DNA of 64,000 nucleotides from Microbacterium aoyamense (lineage in GTDB: Bacteria; Actinomycetota; Actinomycetes; Actinomycetales; Microbacteriaceae), in NCBI RefSeq assembly GCF_023155855.1, contig NZ_JAKNUT010000001.1, forward strand, positions 930,001-994,000. Reading direction: 5' to 3'. A model generated the notes under the pieces. It saw only the letters and a list, made by a program, of their open reading frames with translations, had not been told where the DNA came from and made no database searches. This document shows positions 1 to 7,908 of this stretch, in pieces. How positions within the stretch are numbered: the stretch's first letter is position 1; every line of letters begins with the position of its first letter. A program made the position numbers and the translations under genes.

Positions 1-131
1 CCGTGCGCGAGACGTTCGCCGAGCTCGGGACGGCGGTCGAGGTCGACGTCGTCGAGTACTCCGCGGAGCGCCTCGACGCCGTCAGTCCCGCTTCTGCTTC
101 GGTCGCAGGAAGATCCCGAAGATCCAGTTGA
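1..131 (+). CDS. C-terminal end of an unidentified gene (partial)
   Basis: The third forward frame is open from the window edge to a TGA at 129-131. Over its first 27 codons nearly every third position is G or C, the coding signature of this genome, and the peptide is acidic and well formed (it includes GTAVEVDVVEYSAERLDAV). The last 14 or so codons are Ser/Arg-rich and overlap the end of the convergent holin-like gene. I do not recognise the family from about 42 residues. The reverse strand also has high GC at third positions here, so strand assignment is not certain. Confidence 0.4.
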   Translation, partial: VRETFAELGTAVEVDVVEYSAERLDAVSPASASVAGRSRRSS

Positions 132-477
132 TGAGCGAAATGATGAGGGCCGCCACGACGCCCCACCAGAAGTCCTCGACGCGCAGGCCGAAGTTCCAGA
201 ACGTCGTGATCCACGCCGTCAACCACAGCAGGAACGCGTTGATGATCAGGCCGATGAGCCCGAGCGTGAGGATGTAGATAGGGAAGGCGAGCACCTTGAT
301 GACGGTGCCGATGATCGTGTTGACGATCGCGAAGATCGCTGCGACGAGCAGGAGTGTGAGCACCATCTGCAGGGTCTCGCCCGGCGGGAAGGCGATGACC
401 GAGACCTGCAGCGCCGGGATCAGGGTGACGACCCAGATGGCGAAGGCGTTGACGACGACACGGATGAGGAAGCCCAT
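82..477 (-). CDS. Phage holin family (holin_4_2-like) membrane protein
   Basis: A 131-residue, almost entirely hydrophobic protein beginning MGFLIRVVVNAFAIW, with four likely membrane segments (about residues 5-25, 33-55, 60-82 and 98-120) and a basic tail ending RPKQKRD. Length and layout match the PF04020 phage-holin-like family that is chromosomal and widespread in actinobacteria. Despite the name there is no lysis context; the role in this family is not established. The ATG at 475-477 was chosen because the region further upstream is Arg-rich, lacks hydrophobic character and overlaps the neighbouring toxin gene. Its stop overlaps the convergent partial gene at the window edge. Confidence 0.85.
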   Translation of the reverse strand: MGFLIRVVVNAFAIWVVTLIPALQVSVIAFPPGETLQMVLTLLLVAAIFAIVNTIIGTVIKVLAFPIYILTLGLIGLIINAFLLWLTAWITTFWNFGLRVEDFWWGVVAALIISLINWIFGIFLRPKQKRD

Positions 478-527
478 AGTCCGGCCAGTCTGCCACGGCG
501 CGCAGCGCTCGCGCAGAGGCATTTCGA

Positions 528-893
528 TCAGCCCGCGGCCCCGGTGCGGAATCGTGCCGCGATCTCGAGCACCTCCAGTCGACTCTGCGCGACGTCGAGC
601 ACGAGTTCGAACGCGTCGTCCGTCGACATGACGACCACGTGGCCGTTCAGTTCGAGGAACGTCAGGGTCGCCACCCACGAGAATCGCTTGTTGCCGTCGA
701 AGAAGGGATGGTTCTGCGCGAGCGACGACATCAGCGCAGCGGCCTTATCGAAGATGTCGACGTACGCCTCGATGCCGAACATCGAGCTCGACGGCCGAGC
801 GAGCGCCGAAGAGAGCAGGCCGAGATCACGGACGTGAAGGCCCATGTCCGCGGCGATGGCGGCCGCCTGAGGCAGTTCGAGATAGTCGGTCAT
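528..893 (-). CDS. Fic/Doc-family toxin (death-on-curing type)
   Basis: 121 residues with a near-canonical Fic motif at residues 62-70, HPFFDGNKR, preceded by helices typical of the compact Doc branch. Known Doc toxins act on the translation factor EF-Tu and other Fic proteins transfer nucleotides to targets; the catalytic His and the phosphate-binding GNKR are present, so the protein should be active. It starts inside the end of the upstream antitoxin gene (4-nt ATGA overlap at 890-893), the usual tight coupling of a toxin-antitoxin pair. Classic Doc is paired with Phd, whereas here the partner is a ribbon-helix-helix protein. The target is unknown. Confidence 0.85.
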   Translation of the reverse strand: MTDYLELPQAAAIAADMGLHVRDLGLLSSALARPSSSMFGIEAYVDIFDKAAALMSSLAQNHPFFDGNKRFSWVATLTFLELNGHVVVMSTDDAFELVLDVAQSRLEVLEIAARFRTGAAG

Positions 894-1096
894 GCGTCTT
901 CGAGGCGCGTGAGCAGTTCCCCGTATCGAGCACGGACACTCTGCGCGATCGATGTCGCGCGCTCGGTCTTCGAGTCACTGCTCAACAGCAACTCCGTCGC
1001 TTCGAGAATCAGTGCGTGCTTGGACGTGTGCCTGCGCTCGGCAAGCGCGTCGAGCGCAGCGTCGAGTTCCTCCGGGAGTCGCACCGTCATTGCCAT
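890..1096 (-). CDS. Ribbon-helix-helix (CopG/Arc) antitoxin
   Basis: 68 residues. The N-terminus TVRLPEELDAALDALAERR is a typical beta-strand plus helix of ribbon-helix-helix DNA-binding proteins, followed by SKHALILEATELLL (second helix). The C-terminal half (KTERATSIAQSVRARYGELL) is a charged helix that would bind the toxin. It is first in a two-gene operon with the Fic/Doc toxin. ATG at 1094-1096 is preceded by TACCAT at -12 to -7, so the transcript is probably leaderless; a second in-frame ATG lies two codons in. A 12-bp inverted repeat covers the promoter and start codon and is the likely self-operator. Confidence 0.88.
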   Translation of the reverse strand: MAMTVRLPEELDAALDALAERRHTSKHALILEATELLLSSDSKTERATSIAQSVRARYGELLTRLEDA

Positions 1097-1128
1097 ACCG
1101 AAATGGTATCAAGGTGCCATTTCGGTAT
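1095..1128. promoter_or_regulatory. Operator of the toxin-antitoxin operon
   Basis: Perfect 12-bp inverted repeat: left arm ATACCGAAATGG at 1095-1106 and right arm CCATTTCGGTAT at 1117-1128, with a 10-nt spacer. It covers the -10 element TACCAT (minus strand, 1108-1103) and the antitoxin start codon, as expected for ribbon-helix-helix autorepression. The A/T content is clearly higher than that of the surroundings. Confidence 0.8.
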
Positions 1129-1167
1129 CTACCGCCCACGGAATGGACGCCCTCCTAGACTCGGGGC

Positions 1168-2274
1168 GTGACCTCCGACATCCCGATCCGCGTTCGTCCC
1201 GAGATCGCCGCCCTGCCCGCGTACAAGCAGGGCAAGCAGGCGGGGGCCGAGGCGTTCAAGCTTTCGAGCAACGAGAATCCCTTCGATCCACTCGACGGCG
1301 TCGTCGAGGCTCTGCAGGCGGCGACGTCGGTCAACAGGTATCCGGATGCCTCGGCCGCTCGCCTGCGCGCGCGGCTCGGCGAGCGGTTCGGCGTCTCGGC
1401 CGACGCCGTGCACATCGGCGCCGGCAGCGTCGCGATCCTCGCGCAGCTCGTGCAGGCGACCTCGGGCCCTGGCGACGAGGTCATCTACGCCTGGCGGTCG
1501 TTCGAGGCGTATCCGTGGCTCGCCGTCGTCGCCGGTGCGACCGCCGTTCAGGTGCCGCTCACGGTCGACGCGCGGCACGACCTTCCCGCGATGGCGGCCG
1601 CGATCACCGACCGCACGCGCGCGATCATCGTGTGCAGCCCGAACAACCCGACCGGCCCGATCGTGACGCAGGCCGAGTTCGACGACTTCGTCGCTCAGGT
1701 GCCGCCCGACGTGCTCGTCATCCTCGACGAGGCGTACGCCGAGTTCGTCACCGACCCCGATGCTGTCGACGGCCTCTTCGTCCTGGGCAACGCGGGGCGA
1801 GACAACGTCGTCGTGCTTCGCACCTTCTCCAAGGCGTTCGGACTCGCAGGGCTGCGGGTCGGCTACGCCGTGGGGCATCCGCGCATCCTCGACGCGGCGC
1901 GCAGCACCAGCATCCCGCTCTCCGTCACGCTGCAGGGCGAGACGGCGGCCCTCGCGAGCCTCGACGCCGAAGCAGAGCTGCTCGAGCGCGTCACGACGAT
2001 CGCCGAGCGCCGCGACCGGCTCGCGGCCGCGCTGCGCGAGGGCGGGTGGGCCGTGCCGCAAGCGCAGGGCAACTTCGTGTGGCTGCCCGCGGGCGACGAG
2101 ACGATGTCGATCGCGGGAGAGTTCGAGGCGGCGGGACTCATCGTCAGGCCCTTCGCCGGCGACGGCATCCGCATCTCGATCGGCGAAGAAGAGTCTGTCG
2201 AGAAGGTCCTACGGATCGCGGCATCCGTTGTGAAAGACCTCCCGGAAGCCCATCCAGCGCGAGGGCTAGCGTAG
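1168..2274 (+). CDS. hisC: Histidinol-phosphate / aromatic aminotransferase (HisC family)
   Basis: 368 residues, the normal length for HisC-type fold I PLP enzymes. Visible motifs include [15 protein letters not shown] near the N-terminus, PNNPTGP, the ILDEAYAEF segment with the Asp that pairs with the PLP nitrogen, and [16 protein letters not shown] with the Schiff-base Lys. The family converts imidazole acetol phosphate to histidinol phosphate in histidine synthesis; close paralogues transaminate aromatic amino acids. The gene is isolated from other his genes, so a Pat-type aromatic role is a real alternative. GTG start is favoured because TAGACT at 1156-1161 lies exactly 6 nt before it (leaderless). 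Confidence 0.85.
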   Translation: MTSDIPIRVRPEIAALPAYKQGKQAGAEAFKLSSNENPFDPLDGVVEALQAATSVNRYPDASAARLRARLGERFGVSADAVHIGAGSVAILAQLVQATSGPGDEVIYAWRSFEAYPWLAVVAGATAVQVPLTVDARHDLPAMAAAITDRTRAIIVCSPNNPTGPIVTQAEFDDFVAQVPPDVLVILDEAYAEFVTDPDAVDGLFVLGNAGRDNVVVLRTFSKAFGLAGLRVGYAVGHPRILDAARSTSIPLSVTLQGETAALASLDAEAELLERVTTIAERRDRLAAALREGGWAVPQAQGNFVWLPAGDETMSIAGEFEAAGLIVRPFAGDGIRISIGEEESVEKVLRIAASVVKDLPEAHPARGLA

Positions 2275-2278
2275 AACG

Positions 2279-3439
2279 GTGACGACGCCCGAGACCCTGT
2301 CTGCTGCGCCCAGCCCGGCCGAGGAGTCGGGCCTCGTGCGCATCCTCGACGCGGACGGCCGCTTTGCGCCGACCCCCGCCGCCGAGCCGTACCTCGCTCT
2401 CATCGATGGCCTCGCCGATGCCGAGCTCGAGGTCCTCTACCGCGACATGACCGTGATCCGCGCCTTCGATCGCCAGGCGACGAACCTGCAGCGGCAGGGG
2501 CAGCTCGCGCTGTGGCCGCCGAGCTTCGGCCAGGAGGCCGCGCAGGTCGGCTCCGCACGCGCGGCACGCGCGCAGGACCACATCTTCCCCTCCTACCGCG
2601 AGCATGTCGTGACGCGGATCCGCGGCGTCGACCCGATCGACATCATCCGCGTCATGCGCGGGCTGACGCACGGGGGCTGGGATCCGACCGACCCCAAGAA
2701 CGGCAACACGCACATCTACACGCTCGTGCTCGGCTCGCAGACGCTCCACGCGACAGGCCTCGGGATGGGCCTCGTGTTCGACCGGCGCTGCGGCACGGGC
2801 GACCCCGAGCGCGACGAGGCCGTCATCGTCTACTACGGCGACGGCGCCTCGAGCCAGGGCGATGTGCACGAGGCGATGGTCTTCGCCGCGAGCTACCGCA
2901 CACCCGAAGTGTTCTTCCTGCAGAACAACCAGTGGGCGATCTCGGTGCCGGTCTCGACGCAGTCGCCCGCGCCGCTCGTGCGCCGGGGCGACGGGTACGG
3001 CATGCCCAGCATCCAACTCGACGGCAATGACGTCCTCGCGAGCTACGCCGTCACGCGGACGGCCCTCGACGAGGCGCGCTCGGGAGCGGGCCCCCGCGCG
3101 ATCGAGGCGCTCACCTACCGCATGGGCGCGCACACGACGAGCGACGACCCGACGAAGTACCGCACGTCCGACGAAGAGGCGTCGTGGGCGCGCCGCGATC
3201 CCATCGAGCGCATGCGCGCGTACTTGACGGGGCGCGGCGCATCAGACGCGTTCTTCGACGACGTGGATGCCGAGGCCGCCGCCGTGGCGGACGACGTGCG
3301 CGTGCGCACCTCGGCGCTCGGCGGCCTCGACCGCGAGGCGATGTTCGCGCACGTCTACAGCGAGCCGCATCCGCTCATCGATGAGCAGCGCGCGTGGCTC
3401 GCGGACTATGAAGCCTCGTTCGAGGGCGGTGCCTCGTGA
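2279..3439 (+). CDS. 2-oxo-acid dehydrogenase E1 component, alpha subunit
   Basis: 386 residues. The thiamine-diphosphate motif is present as YYGDGASSQGD followed about 25 residues later by QNNQWAIS, together with RQGQLALWPPSFGQEA and the phosphorylation-loop-like YRMGAHTTSDDPTKYR. These mark the alpha chain of an alpha2-beta2 E1 enzyme (branched-chain 2-oxo-acid or pyruvate dehydrogenase). Most actinobacteria use a single-chain AceE for pyruvate, which favours a branched-chain role, but this is inference. It starts with a GTG just after hisC; TAGCGT at 2267-2272 gives a leaderless promoter. The beta gene overlaps its stop by 4 nt. Confidence 0.9.
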   Translation: MTTPETLSAAPSPAEESGLVRILDADGRFAPTPAAEPYLALIDGLADAELEVLYRDMTVIRAFDRQATNLQRQGQLALWPPSFGQEAAQVGSARAARAQDHIFPSYREHVVTRIRGVDPIDIIRVMRGLTHGGWDPTDPKNGNTHIYTLVLGSQTLHATGLGMGLVFDRRCGTGDPERDEAVIVYYGDGASSQGDVHEAMVFAASYRTPEVFFLQNNQWAISVPVSTQSPAPLVRRGDGYGMPSIQLDGNDVLASYAVTRTALDEARSGAGPRAIEALTYRMGAHTTSDDPTKYRTSDEEASWARRDPIERMRAYLTGRGASDAFFDDVDAEAAAVADDVRVRTSALGGLDREAMFAHVYSEPHPLIDEQRAWLADYEASFEGGAS

Positions 3440-4422
3440 GCGACACGACGACGGTGATGCCCATCAGCAAGGCACTCAATGCGGGAATGCGCACCGCGAT
3501 GGCGGCGAACGATCGCGTCCTGCTCATGGGCGAGGACATCGGCCGGCTCGGCGGTGTGTTCCGCGTGACCGAGGGCCTGCAGGCCGAGTTCGGCGACCGA
3601 CGCGTGCTCGACACGCCGCTCGCCGAGTCGGGCATCGTCGGCACGGCGATCGGCCTCGCGATGGCGGGGTTCCGTCCCGTGATCGAGATCCAGTTCGACG
3701 GGTTCGTGTTCCCGGCGTTCGACCAGATCACGACGCAGCTCGCGAAGCTCACGAACCGGCACGAAGGTTCGTTGGCGCTGCCGGTCGTGGTCCGCATCCC
3801 GTACGGCGGCCACATCGGCGCCGTCGAGCATCACCAGGAGAGCCCCGAGGCCTACTTCGCGCACACCCCGGGACTGCGGGTCGTGAGCCCGTCGACGGCG
3901 AACGACGCGTACTGGATGATCCAGGATGCGATCGCGTCCGACGATCCCGTGATCTTCCTCGAGCCGAAGGCGAAGTACTGGCAGAAGGGCGAAGTCGACA
4001 CGTCGGCACGCGCCGTGCCGCTGCACGCCTCGCGCGTCGTGCGCCGCGGAACCGATGTGACACTCGTCGGCCACGGCGCGATGGTGACGACCCTTCTGCA
4101 GGCGGCCGCGCTCGCCGAGGCCGAGGGAACGTCGTGCGAGGTCGTCGACGTGCGCTCCCTCTCGCCGATCGACTACGGGCCGATCCTCGACTCCGTACGA
4201 CGGACGGGCCGCATGGTCTACGCGCAGGAGGCGCCCGGCTCGGTCAGTGTGGGCTCCGAGGTCGCGGCGACCGTGATGGAGAAGGCGTTCTACGCGCTCG
4301 AGGCACCCGTGCTGCGCGTGTCGGGCTTCGACGTCCCGTTCCCCGCGGCCAAGCTCGAGGGCGTCTATCTGCCCGACGCCGACCGCGTCCTCGAGGCCGT
4401 CGACCGCGCACTGGCCTACTGA
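3436..4422 (+). CDS. 2-oxo-acid dehydrogenase E1 component, beta subunit
   Basis: 328 residues, typical for E1 beta (transketolase pyrimidine domain at about 10-180, transketolase C domain at about 195-315). Recognisable stretches are LMGEDIGRLGGVFRVT, FPAFDQITTQLAK, RIPYGGHIGAVEHHQESPEAYF and LEPKAKYWQKGE. It forms the E1 heterotetramer with the preceding alpha subunit, whose stop it overlaps (GTGA, 3436-3439), so the two are translated together. E1 decarboxylates the 2-oxo acid and loads the acyl group onto the E2 lipoyl arm encoded next. Confidence 0.92.
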   Translation: MSDTTTVMPISKALNAGMRTAMAANDRVLLMGEDIGRLGGVFRVTEGLQAEFGDRRVLDTPLAESGIVGTAIGLAMAGFRPVIEIQFDGFVFPAFDQITTQLAKLTNRHEGSLALPVVVRIPYGGHIGAVEHHQESPEAYFAHTPGLRVVSPSTANDAYWMIQDAIASDDPVIFLEPKAKYWQKGEVDTSARAVPLHASRVVRRGTDVTLVGHGAMVTTLLQAAALAEAEGTSCEVVDVRSLSPIDYGPILDSVRRTGRMVYAQEAPGSVSVGSEVAATVMEKAFYALEAPVLRVSGFDVPFPAAKLEGVYLPDADRVLEAVDRALAY

Positions 4423-4476
4423 CGTCTCGTCGCTTCGGCCCTCGCTCAACGACCGGATTCATGGAAGGAATACCCG

Positions 4477-5793
4477 ATGAGCACTCAGACGTTCGTCCTC
4501 CCCGATGTCGGCGAGGGCCTCACCGAGGCCGAGATCGTGCAGTGGCGTGTCGCGCCCGGCGACACGGTCGCCGTCAACGACGTCCTCGTCGAGATCGAGA
4601 CGGCGAAGTCGCTCGTCGAGCTGCCGTCACCCTTCGCGGGCACGGTCGGCGAGCTCATCGTCGCAGAGGGCGCGACGGTCAACGTCGGCGCGCCGATCAT
4701 CACCATCGCGGATGCGGCGGCCGCGGCATCCGTCGTCGGGCAGAGCGAGCACGGCGAGCCGGCGGAAGCCGAGTCCGAGGGCGAGGGTGCCGTGCTCGTC
4801 GGGTACGGCACGGGCGGTGCCGTGACGTCGCGGCGGCGCAAGCCCGCCGTCACGGCCGAGCAGCGGGTCGAGGCCTCCGTGGGCGTCGTCGCGAAGCCCC
4901 CGATCCGCAAGCTCGCACGCGACCTGGGAGTGGACCTCGGCGCGGTGAAGCCGAGCGGACCCGCCGGAGAGGTCACGCGCGACGACGTCGTGAAGCACGC
5001 CTCGCAGGCGTCCGTCTTCCGCAACCTCGAGACGCCCGAGTGGAGCCCCGTGCGCGAGGAGACGATCCAGGTCGCGCCCCCCGTGGACGAGTCGCGCGAA
5101 GAGACGATCGCCGTCAAGGGCGTCCGCAAGGCGACGGCATCGGGCATGGTGCGCAGCGCCTACACCGCGCCGCACGTGTCGGTGTGGACGGACGTCGACG
5201 CCTCGCGCACGATGGAGCTCGTCAAGCGGCTCAAGGCGTCGCCCGACTTCGCCGACACGAAGGTCTCGCCGCTGCTGATCATGGCGCGCGCGGTCATCTG
5301 GGCCGTCCGCCGCACCCCGATGGTCAACGCCGCGTGGATCGACGCCGAGGACGGCGCCGAGATCCGCGTGCGCCACTACGTCAACCTCGGCATCGCCGCG
5401 GCCACACCGCGCGGACTGCTCGTGCCGAACATCAAGGACGCGCAGAACCTCAACATGCAGGGTCTCGCTCGCGCGCTCGAGAAGCTCACCGTCACCGCGC
5501 GCGAGGGCAAGACCACACCCGCCGACCAGCAGCAGGGCACGATCACGATCACGAACATCGGCGTGTTCGGGATGGATGCCGGCACTCCGATCATCAATCC
5601 CGGGGAGGTGGGCATCATCGCGCTCGGCGCGATCCGCCAGAAGCCCTGGGTCGTCGACGGGGAGGTGCGCCCCCGCTGGGTGACGACGGTGTCGGGATCC
5701 TTCGATCACCGCGTCGTCGACGGCGACGGGGTCTCGCGATTCATCGCGGACGTCGCGTCGGTGCTCGAGGAGCCCGCGCTGCTCCTGGACTGA
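4477..5793 (+). CDS. Dihydrolipoamide acyltransferase, E2 component
   Basis: 438 residues with three domains. A single lipoyl domain spans about 1-78, with the lipoylation Lys at position 44 in [10 protein letters not shown] peripheral subunit-binding domain at about 139-173 contains [21 protein letters not shown]. The catalytic domain runs from about 210 to the end, with the active-site DHRVVDGDG (His 411, Asp 415). It transfers the acyl group from lipoyl to CoA in the E1-E2 complex encoded with the two upstream genes. An E3 gene is absent, so a dihydrolipoamide dehydrogenase encoded elsewhere must be shared. A GAAGGAA ribosome site precedes the ATG after a 54-nt gap. Confidence 0.93.
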   Translation: MSTQTFVLPDVGEGLTEAEIVQWRVAPGDTVAVNDVLVEIETAKSLVELPSPFAGTVGELIVAEGATVNVGAPIITIADAAAAASVVGQSEHGEPAEAESEGEGAVLVGYGTGGAVTSRRRKPAVTAEQRVEASVGVVAKPPIRKLARDLGVDLGAVKPSGPAGEVTRDDVVKHASQASVFRNLETPEWSPVREETIQVAPPVDESREETIAVKGVRKATASGMVRSAYTAPHVSVWTDVDASRTMELVKRLKASPDFADTKVSPLLIMARAVIWAVRRTPMVNAAWIDAEDGAEIRVRHYVNLGIAAATPRGLLVPNIKDAQNLNMQGLARALEKLTVTAREGKTTPADQQQGTITITNIGVFGMDAGTPIINPGEVGIIALGAIRQKPWVVDGEVRPRWVTTVSGSFDHRVVDGDGVSRFIADVASVLEEPALLLD

Positions 5794-5852
5794 CACCCGG
5801 TCTGTTCTGCGATCGGCGTGTCGTCTCCGGCGTCGATACCCCTCCGACCGCA

Positions 5853-6076
5853 ATGAACTTCCGGTTCACACCATTGACGCCTCTCACGGGGTCCGACCTG
5901 CACGTTCCACACGTGGGCTGCGGTGAACTTCCGGCTCACACCCTTGCCCCTTCGTATGTGACCCGGAAGTTCATTGGCGGACGGGTCGTGTGTGAACCGG
6001 AAGTTCATGGATGGGTGAGTCATGTGTGAACCGGAAGTTCATTGGCGGGCGGGTCGTGTGTGAACCGGAAGTTCAT
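5853..6076. repeat. Six copies of an 18-nt palindromic repeat, four at a 34-nt period
   Basis: The unit TGTGAACCGGAAGTTCAT occurs forward at 5957-5974 (one mismatch), 5991-6008, 6025-6042 and 6059-6076, exactly 34 nt apart, and inverted at 5853-5870 and 5923-5940 (the latter divergent at both ends). Its core TGAAC-CGGAA-GTTCA is a 5-bp palindrome. The 16-nt spacers are themselves related (for example TGGCGGACGGGTCGTG and TGGCGGGCGGGTCGTG), so the whole 34-nt unit is duplicated. The array fills most of the 346-nt gap between the E2 gene and the Zur-controlled znuA promoter. No gene is visible in the gap. Confidence 0.9.
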
Positions 6077-6104
6077 CGATGAAAAGAGTGAACGTCGCCA
6101 CGAT

Positions 6105-6133
6105 TTGAGAACGATTATCAATAACGTTAGGCT
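6105..6133 (+). promoter_or_regulatory. Zur box and leaderless promoter of znuACB
   Basis: TGAGAACGATTATCA at 6106-6120 is a 15-mer inverted repeat close to the Zur operator known in actinobacteria (TGAtAATnATTaTCA type). It sits directly on the promoter: TTGAGA (-35) at 6105-6110, a 17-nt spacer, TAGGCT (-10) at 6128-6133, then 6 nt to the GTG of znuA. Zinc-loaded Zur, encoded downstream at 8804, should block RNA polymerase here. Confidence 0.85.
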
Positions 6134-6139
6134 CGACGC

Positions 6140-7108
6140 GTGACCACTCGACGCATCGTGCTTCCGACCGCCCTGGCCGCGGCATCCGTCCTCGTCCTCG
6201 CCGGCTGCGCATCCACGCCGACGACTGACGACGGGCGCATCGCCGTCGTCGCATCGACGAACGTGTACGGCCAGATCGTCGAGGCGATCGGCGGCGATCT
6301 CGTCGACGTCACCTCGATCGTGTCGTCGGCCTCGCAGGATCCGCACTCCTTCGAGCCGAGCGCCCGCGACCAGCTCGCCGTCTCGCGCGCGGCGCTCGTC
6401 GTCGAGAACGGCGGTGGGTACGACGCGTTCGTCGACACTCTCATCGACGCGAGCGGGACGGATGCCGCAGTCATCACCGCCGTGGAGCTCTCGCACGACT
6501 GGCCCGAGAACGAGGGGCACGACGACGAGGCGACCGAAGAGGCCGACCACGACCACGACCACGAGGGCCACGACCACGTCGAGGGCTTCAACGAGCACGT
6601 CTGGTACGACCCGCACACGATCGAGCACGTCGCCGAGGCGATCGCCGAGGAGCTGAGCGAGATCTCCCCCGATGACGCCGCGACGTTCACGGCGAACCTC
6701 GACGAGTTCCTCGCCGGCATCGCCGACCTCGAAGCCGGCCTTGCGGATCTCGACGCAGCGCACGGCGGCGCCGAGATCTTCGTGACCGAGCCCGTCCCGC
6801 TCTACCTGACGAATGCAGCAGGGCTCGTCAACGTCGCGCCGGACGCCTTCACCGAAGCCGTCGAAGAGGGCCAGGACGTGCCTCCCGCGACGATGCTCGA
6901 AGCGCTCAAGCTGCTGCGCGGCGGCACGGTGGAGCTCGTCGTCGTCAACGCGCAGACCGGCGGCGCCGAGACGACCGCCGTCACCGACGAGGCCGATGGG
7001 GCGGCGATCCCCGTCGTCGACTTCACGGAAACGCTGCCGGAGGGCCAGACTTACCTCTCGTGGATGCAGTCGAACATCGAGGCGCTGGGCCAGGCGCTGG
7101 CACCGTGA
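6140..7108 (+). CDS. znuA: Zinc ABC transporter substrate-binding lipoprotein ZnuA
   Basis: 322 residues. The N-terminus is a lipoprotein signal with lipobox VLAGC near residue 24. The mature part starts RIAVVASTNVYGQIV, the hallmark of cluster A-I metal-binding proteins, and has conserved His ligands in SQDPHSFEP and NEHVWYDPHTI. A Asp/His-rich loop at about residues 128-152 (ADHDHDHEGHDHVEGF) is typical of zinc-specific members and probably collects zinc. Anchored on the outside of the membrane, it passes zinc to ZnuB. First gene of znuACB; the GTG start follows a leaderless promoter overlapped by a Zur box. Confidence 0.95.
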   Translation: MTTRRIVLPTALAAASVLVLAGCASTPTTDDGRIAVVASTNVYGQIVEAIGGDLVDVTSIVSSASQDPHSFEPSARDQLAVSRAALVVENGGGYDAFVDTLIDASGTDAAVITAVELSHDWPENEGHDDEATEEADHDHDHEGHDHVEGFNEHVWYDPHTIEHVAEAIAEELSEISPDDAATFTANLDEFLAGIADLEAGLADLDAAHGGAEIFVTEPVPLYLTNAAGLVNVAPDAFTEAVEEGQDVPPATMLEALKLLRGGTVELVVVNAQTGGAETTAVTDEADGAAIPVVDFTETLPEGQTYLSWMQSNIEALGQALAP

Positions 7109-7908
7109 CGCCGGCGCTCACGATTCGCGACGCGTCGCTGCGGCGCGGGGATCGCGAATTGTGGAGCGGCCTCGACCTCGATGTGCAGCCGGGCGAGCTC
7201 ATCGCGATCCTCGGGCCGAGCGGTTCGGGCAAGACGACGCTGCTGCGCGCGATCCTCGGTCTCGAGCAGCTGAGCGGCGGCACGATCACCGCTCTCGGTG
7301 AGCCGGTGCGCGGCCGAGGCAGCCGTCGGATCGGGTACATCCCGCAGCAGCGCCCGTTGCCGCGCGAGACGTCGTTGCGCGGTCGCGACCTCGTCGCGCT
7401 CGGCATCGACGGACACCGCTTCGGGTTCCCCGTCCCGAGAAGAGGAGACAGAGCGCGCGTCGACGCGCTGATCGAGGCGGTGGATGCCACGGCCTTCGCC
7501 GAGCGGCCCGTCGGGCTCCTCTCGGGCGGCGAGCAGCAGCGCCTGCGCGTCGGGCAGGCGCTCGCCGACGATCCACGGCTGCTGCTGTGCGACGAGCCGC
7601 TGACGAGTCTCGACCTCGCGAATCAGCAGGCCGTCCTCGGCCTCATCGACCGGCACCGCAAGGAGACCGGCGCCGCCGTCATGCTCGTGACGCACGACAT
7701 CAACCCGCTGCTGGGCAAGGTCGACCGCATCCTCTACATCGCGAACGGGCGGTTCATGCTCGGCAAGCCCACCGAGGTGCTCCGGTCGGACGTACTCACC
7801 GATCTCTACGGCGCGCACGTCTTCGTGCTGCGGGCCGGCGACCGGCTCGTCGTCGTCGGCGCTCCGGATGCGGAAGAGTCGCACCACCACCACGAGGAGC
7901 AGTCGTGA
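7105..7908 (+). CDS. znuC: Zinc ABC transporter ATP-binding protein ZnuC
   Basis: 267 residues with Walker [11 protein letters not shown]-loop YIPQQRPLP, signature LLSGGEQQRL, Walker B LLLCDEPLTSLD and the switch His in VTHDINPL. It drives zinc import with ZnuA and ZnuB. GTG at 7105 overlaps the znuA stop (GTGA); an in-frame start further upstream would lie inside znuA and is less likely. The C-terminus ends in a histidine cluster, EESHHHHEEQS, which is not part of the catalytic fold and may bind zinc on the cytoplasmic side. Confidence 0.93.
   Translation: MTPALTIRDASLRRGDRELWSGLDLDVQPGELIAILGPSGSGKTTLLRAILGLEQLSGGTITALGEPVRGRGSRRIGYIPQQRPLPRETSLRGRDLVALGIDGHRFGFPVPRRGDRARVDALIEAVDATAFAERPVGLLSGGEQQRLRVGQALADDPRLLLCDEPLTSLDLANQQAVLGLIDRHRKETGAAVMLVTHDINPLLGKVDRILYIANGRFMLGKPTEVLRSDVLTDLYGAHVFVLRAGDRLVVVGAPDAEESHHHHEEQS

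Noticed and set aside
82-477. Prophage remnant
   Set aside because: The holin-like family is a common chromosomal gene in actinobacteria and no other phage gene is near.
3267-6029. A 920-codon open frame through the E1-E2 region
   Set aside because: Composition is Arg/Ala/Gly-rich without domains and it lies out of frame with the well-recognised E1 beta and E2 genes.
5853-6076. CRISPR array
   Set aside because: Repeats are only 18 nt, spacers 16 nt and similar to one another, copies occur in both orientations, and no cas gene is near.
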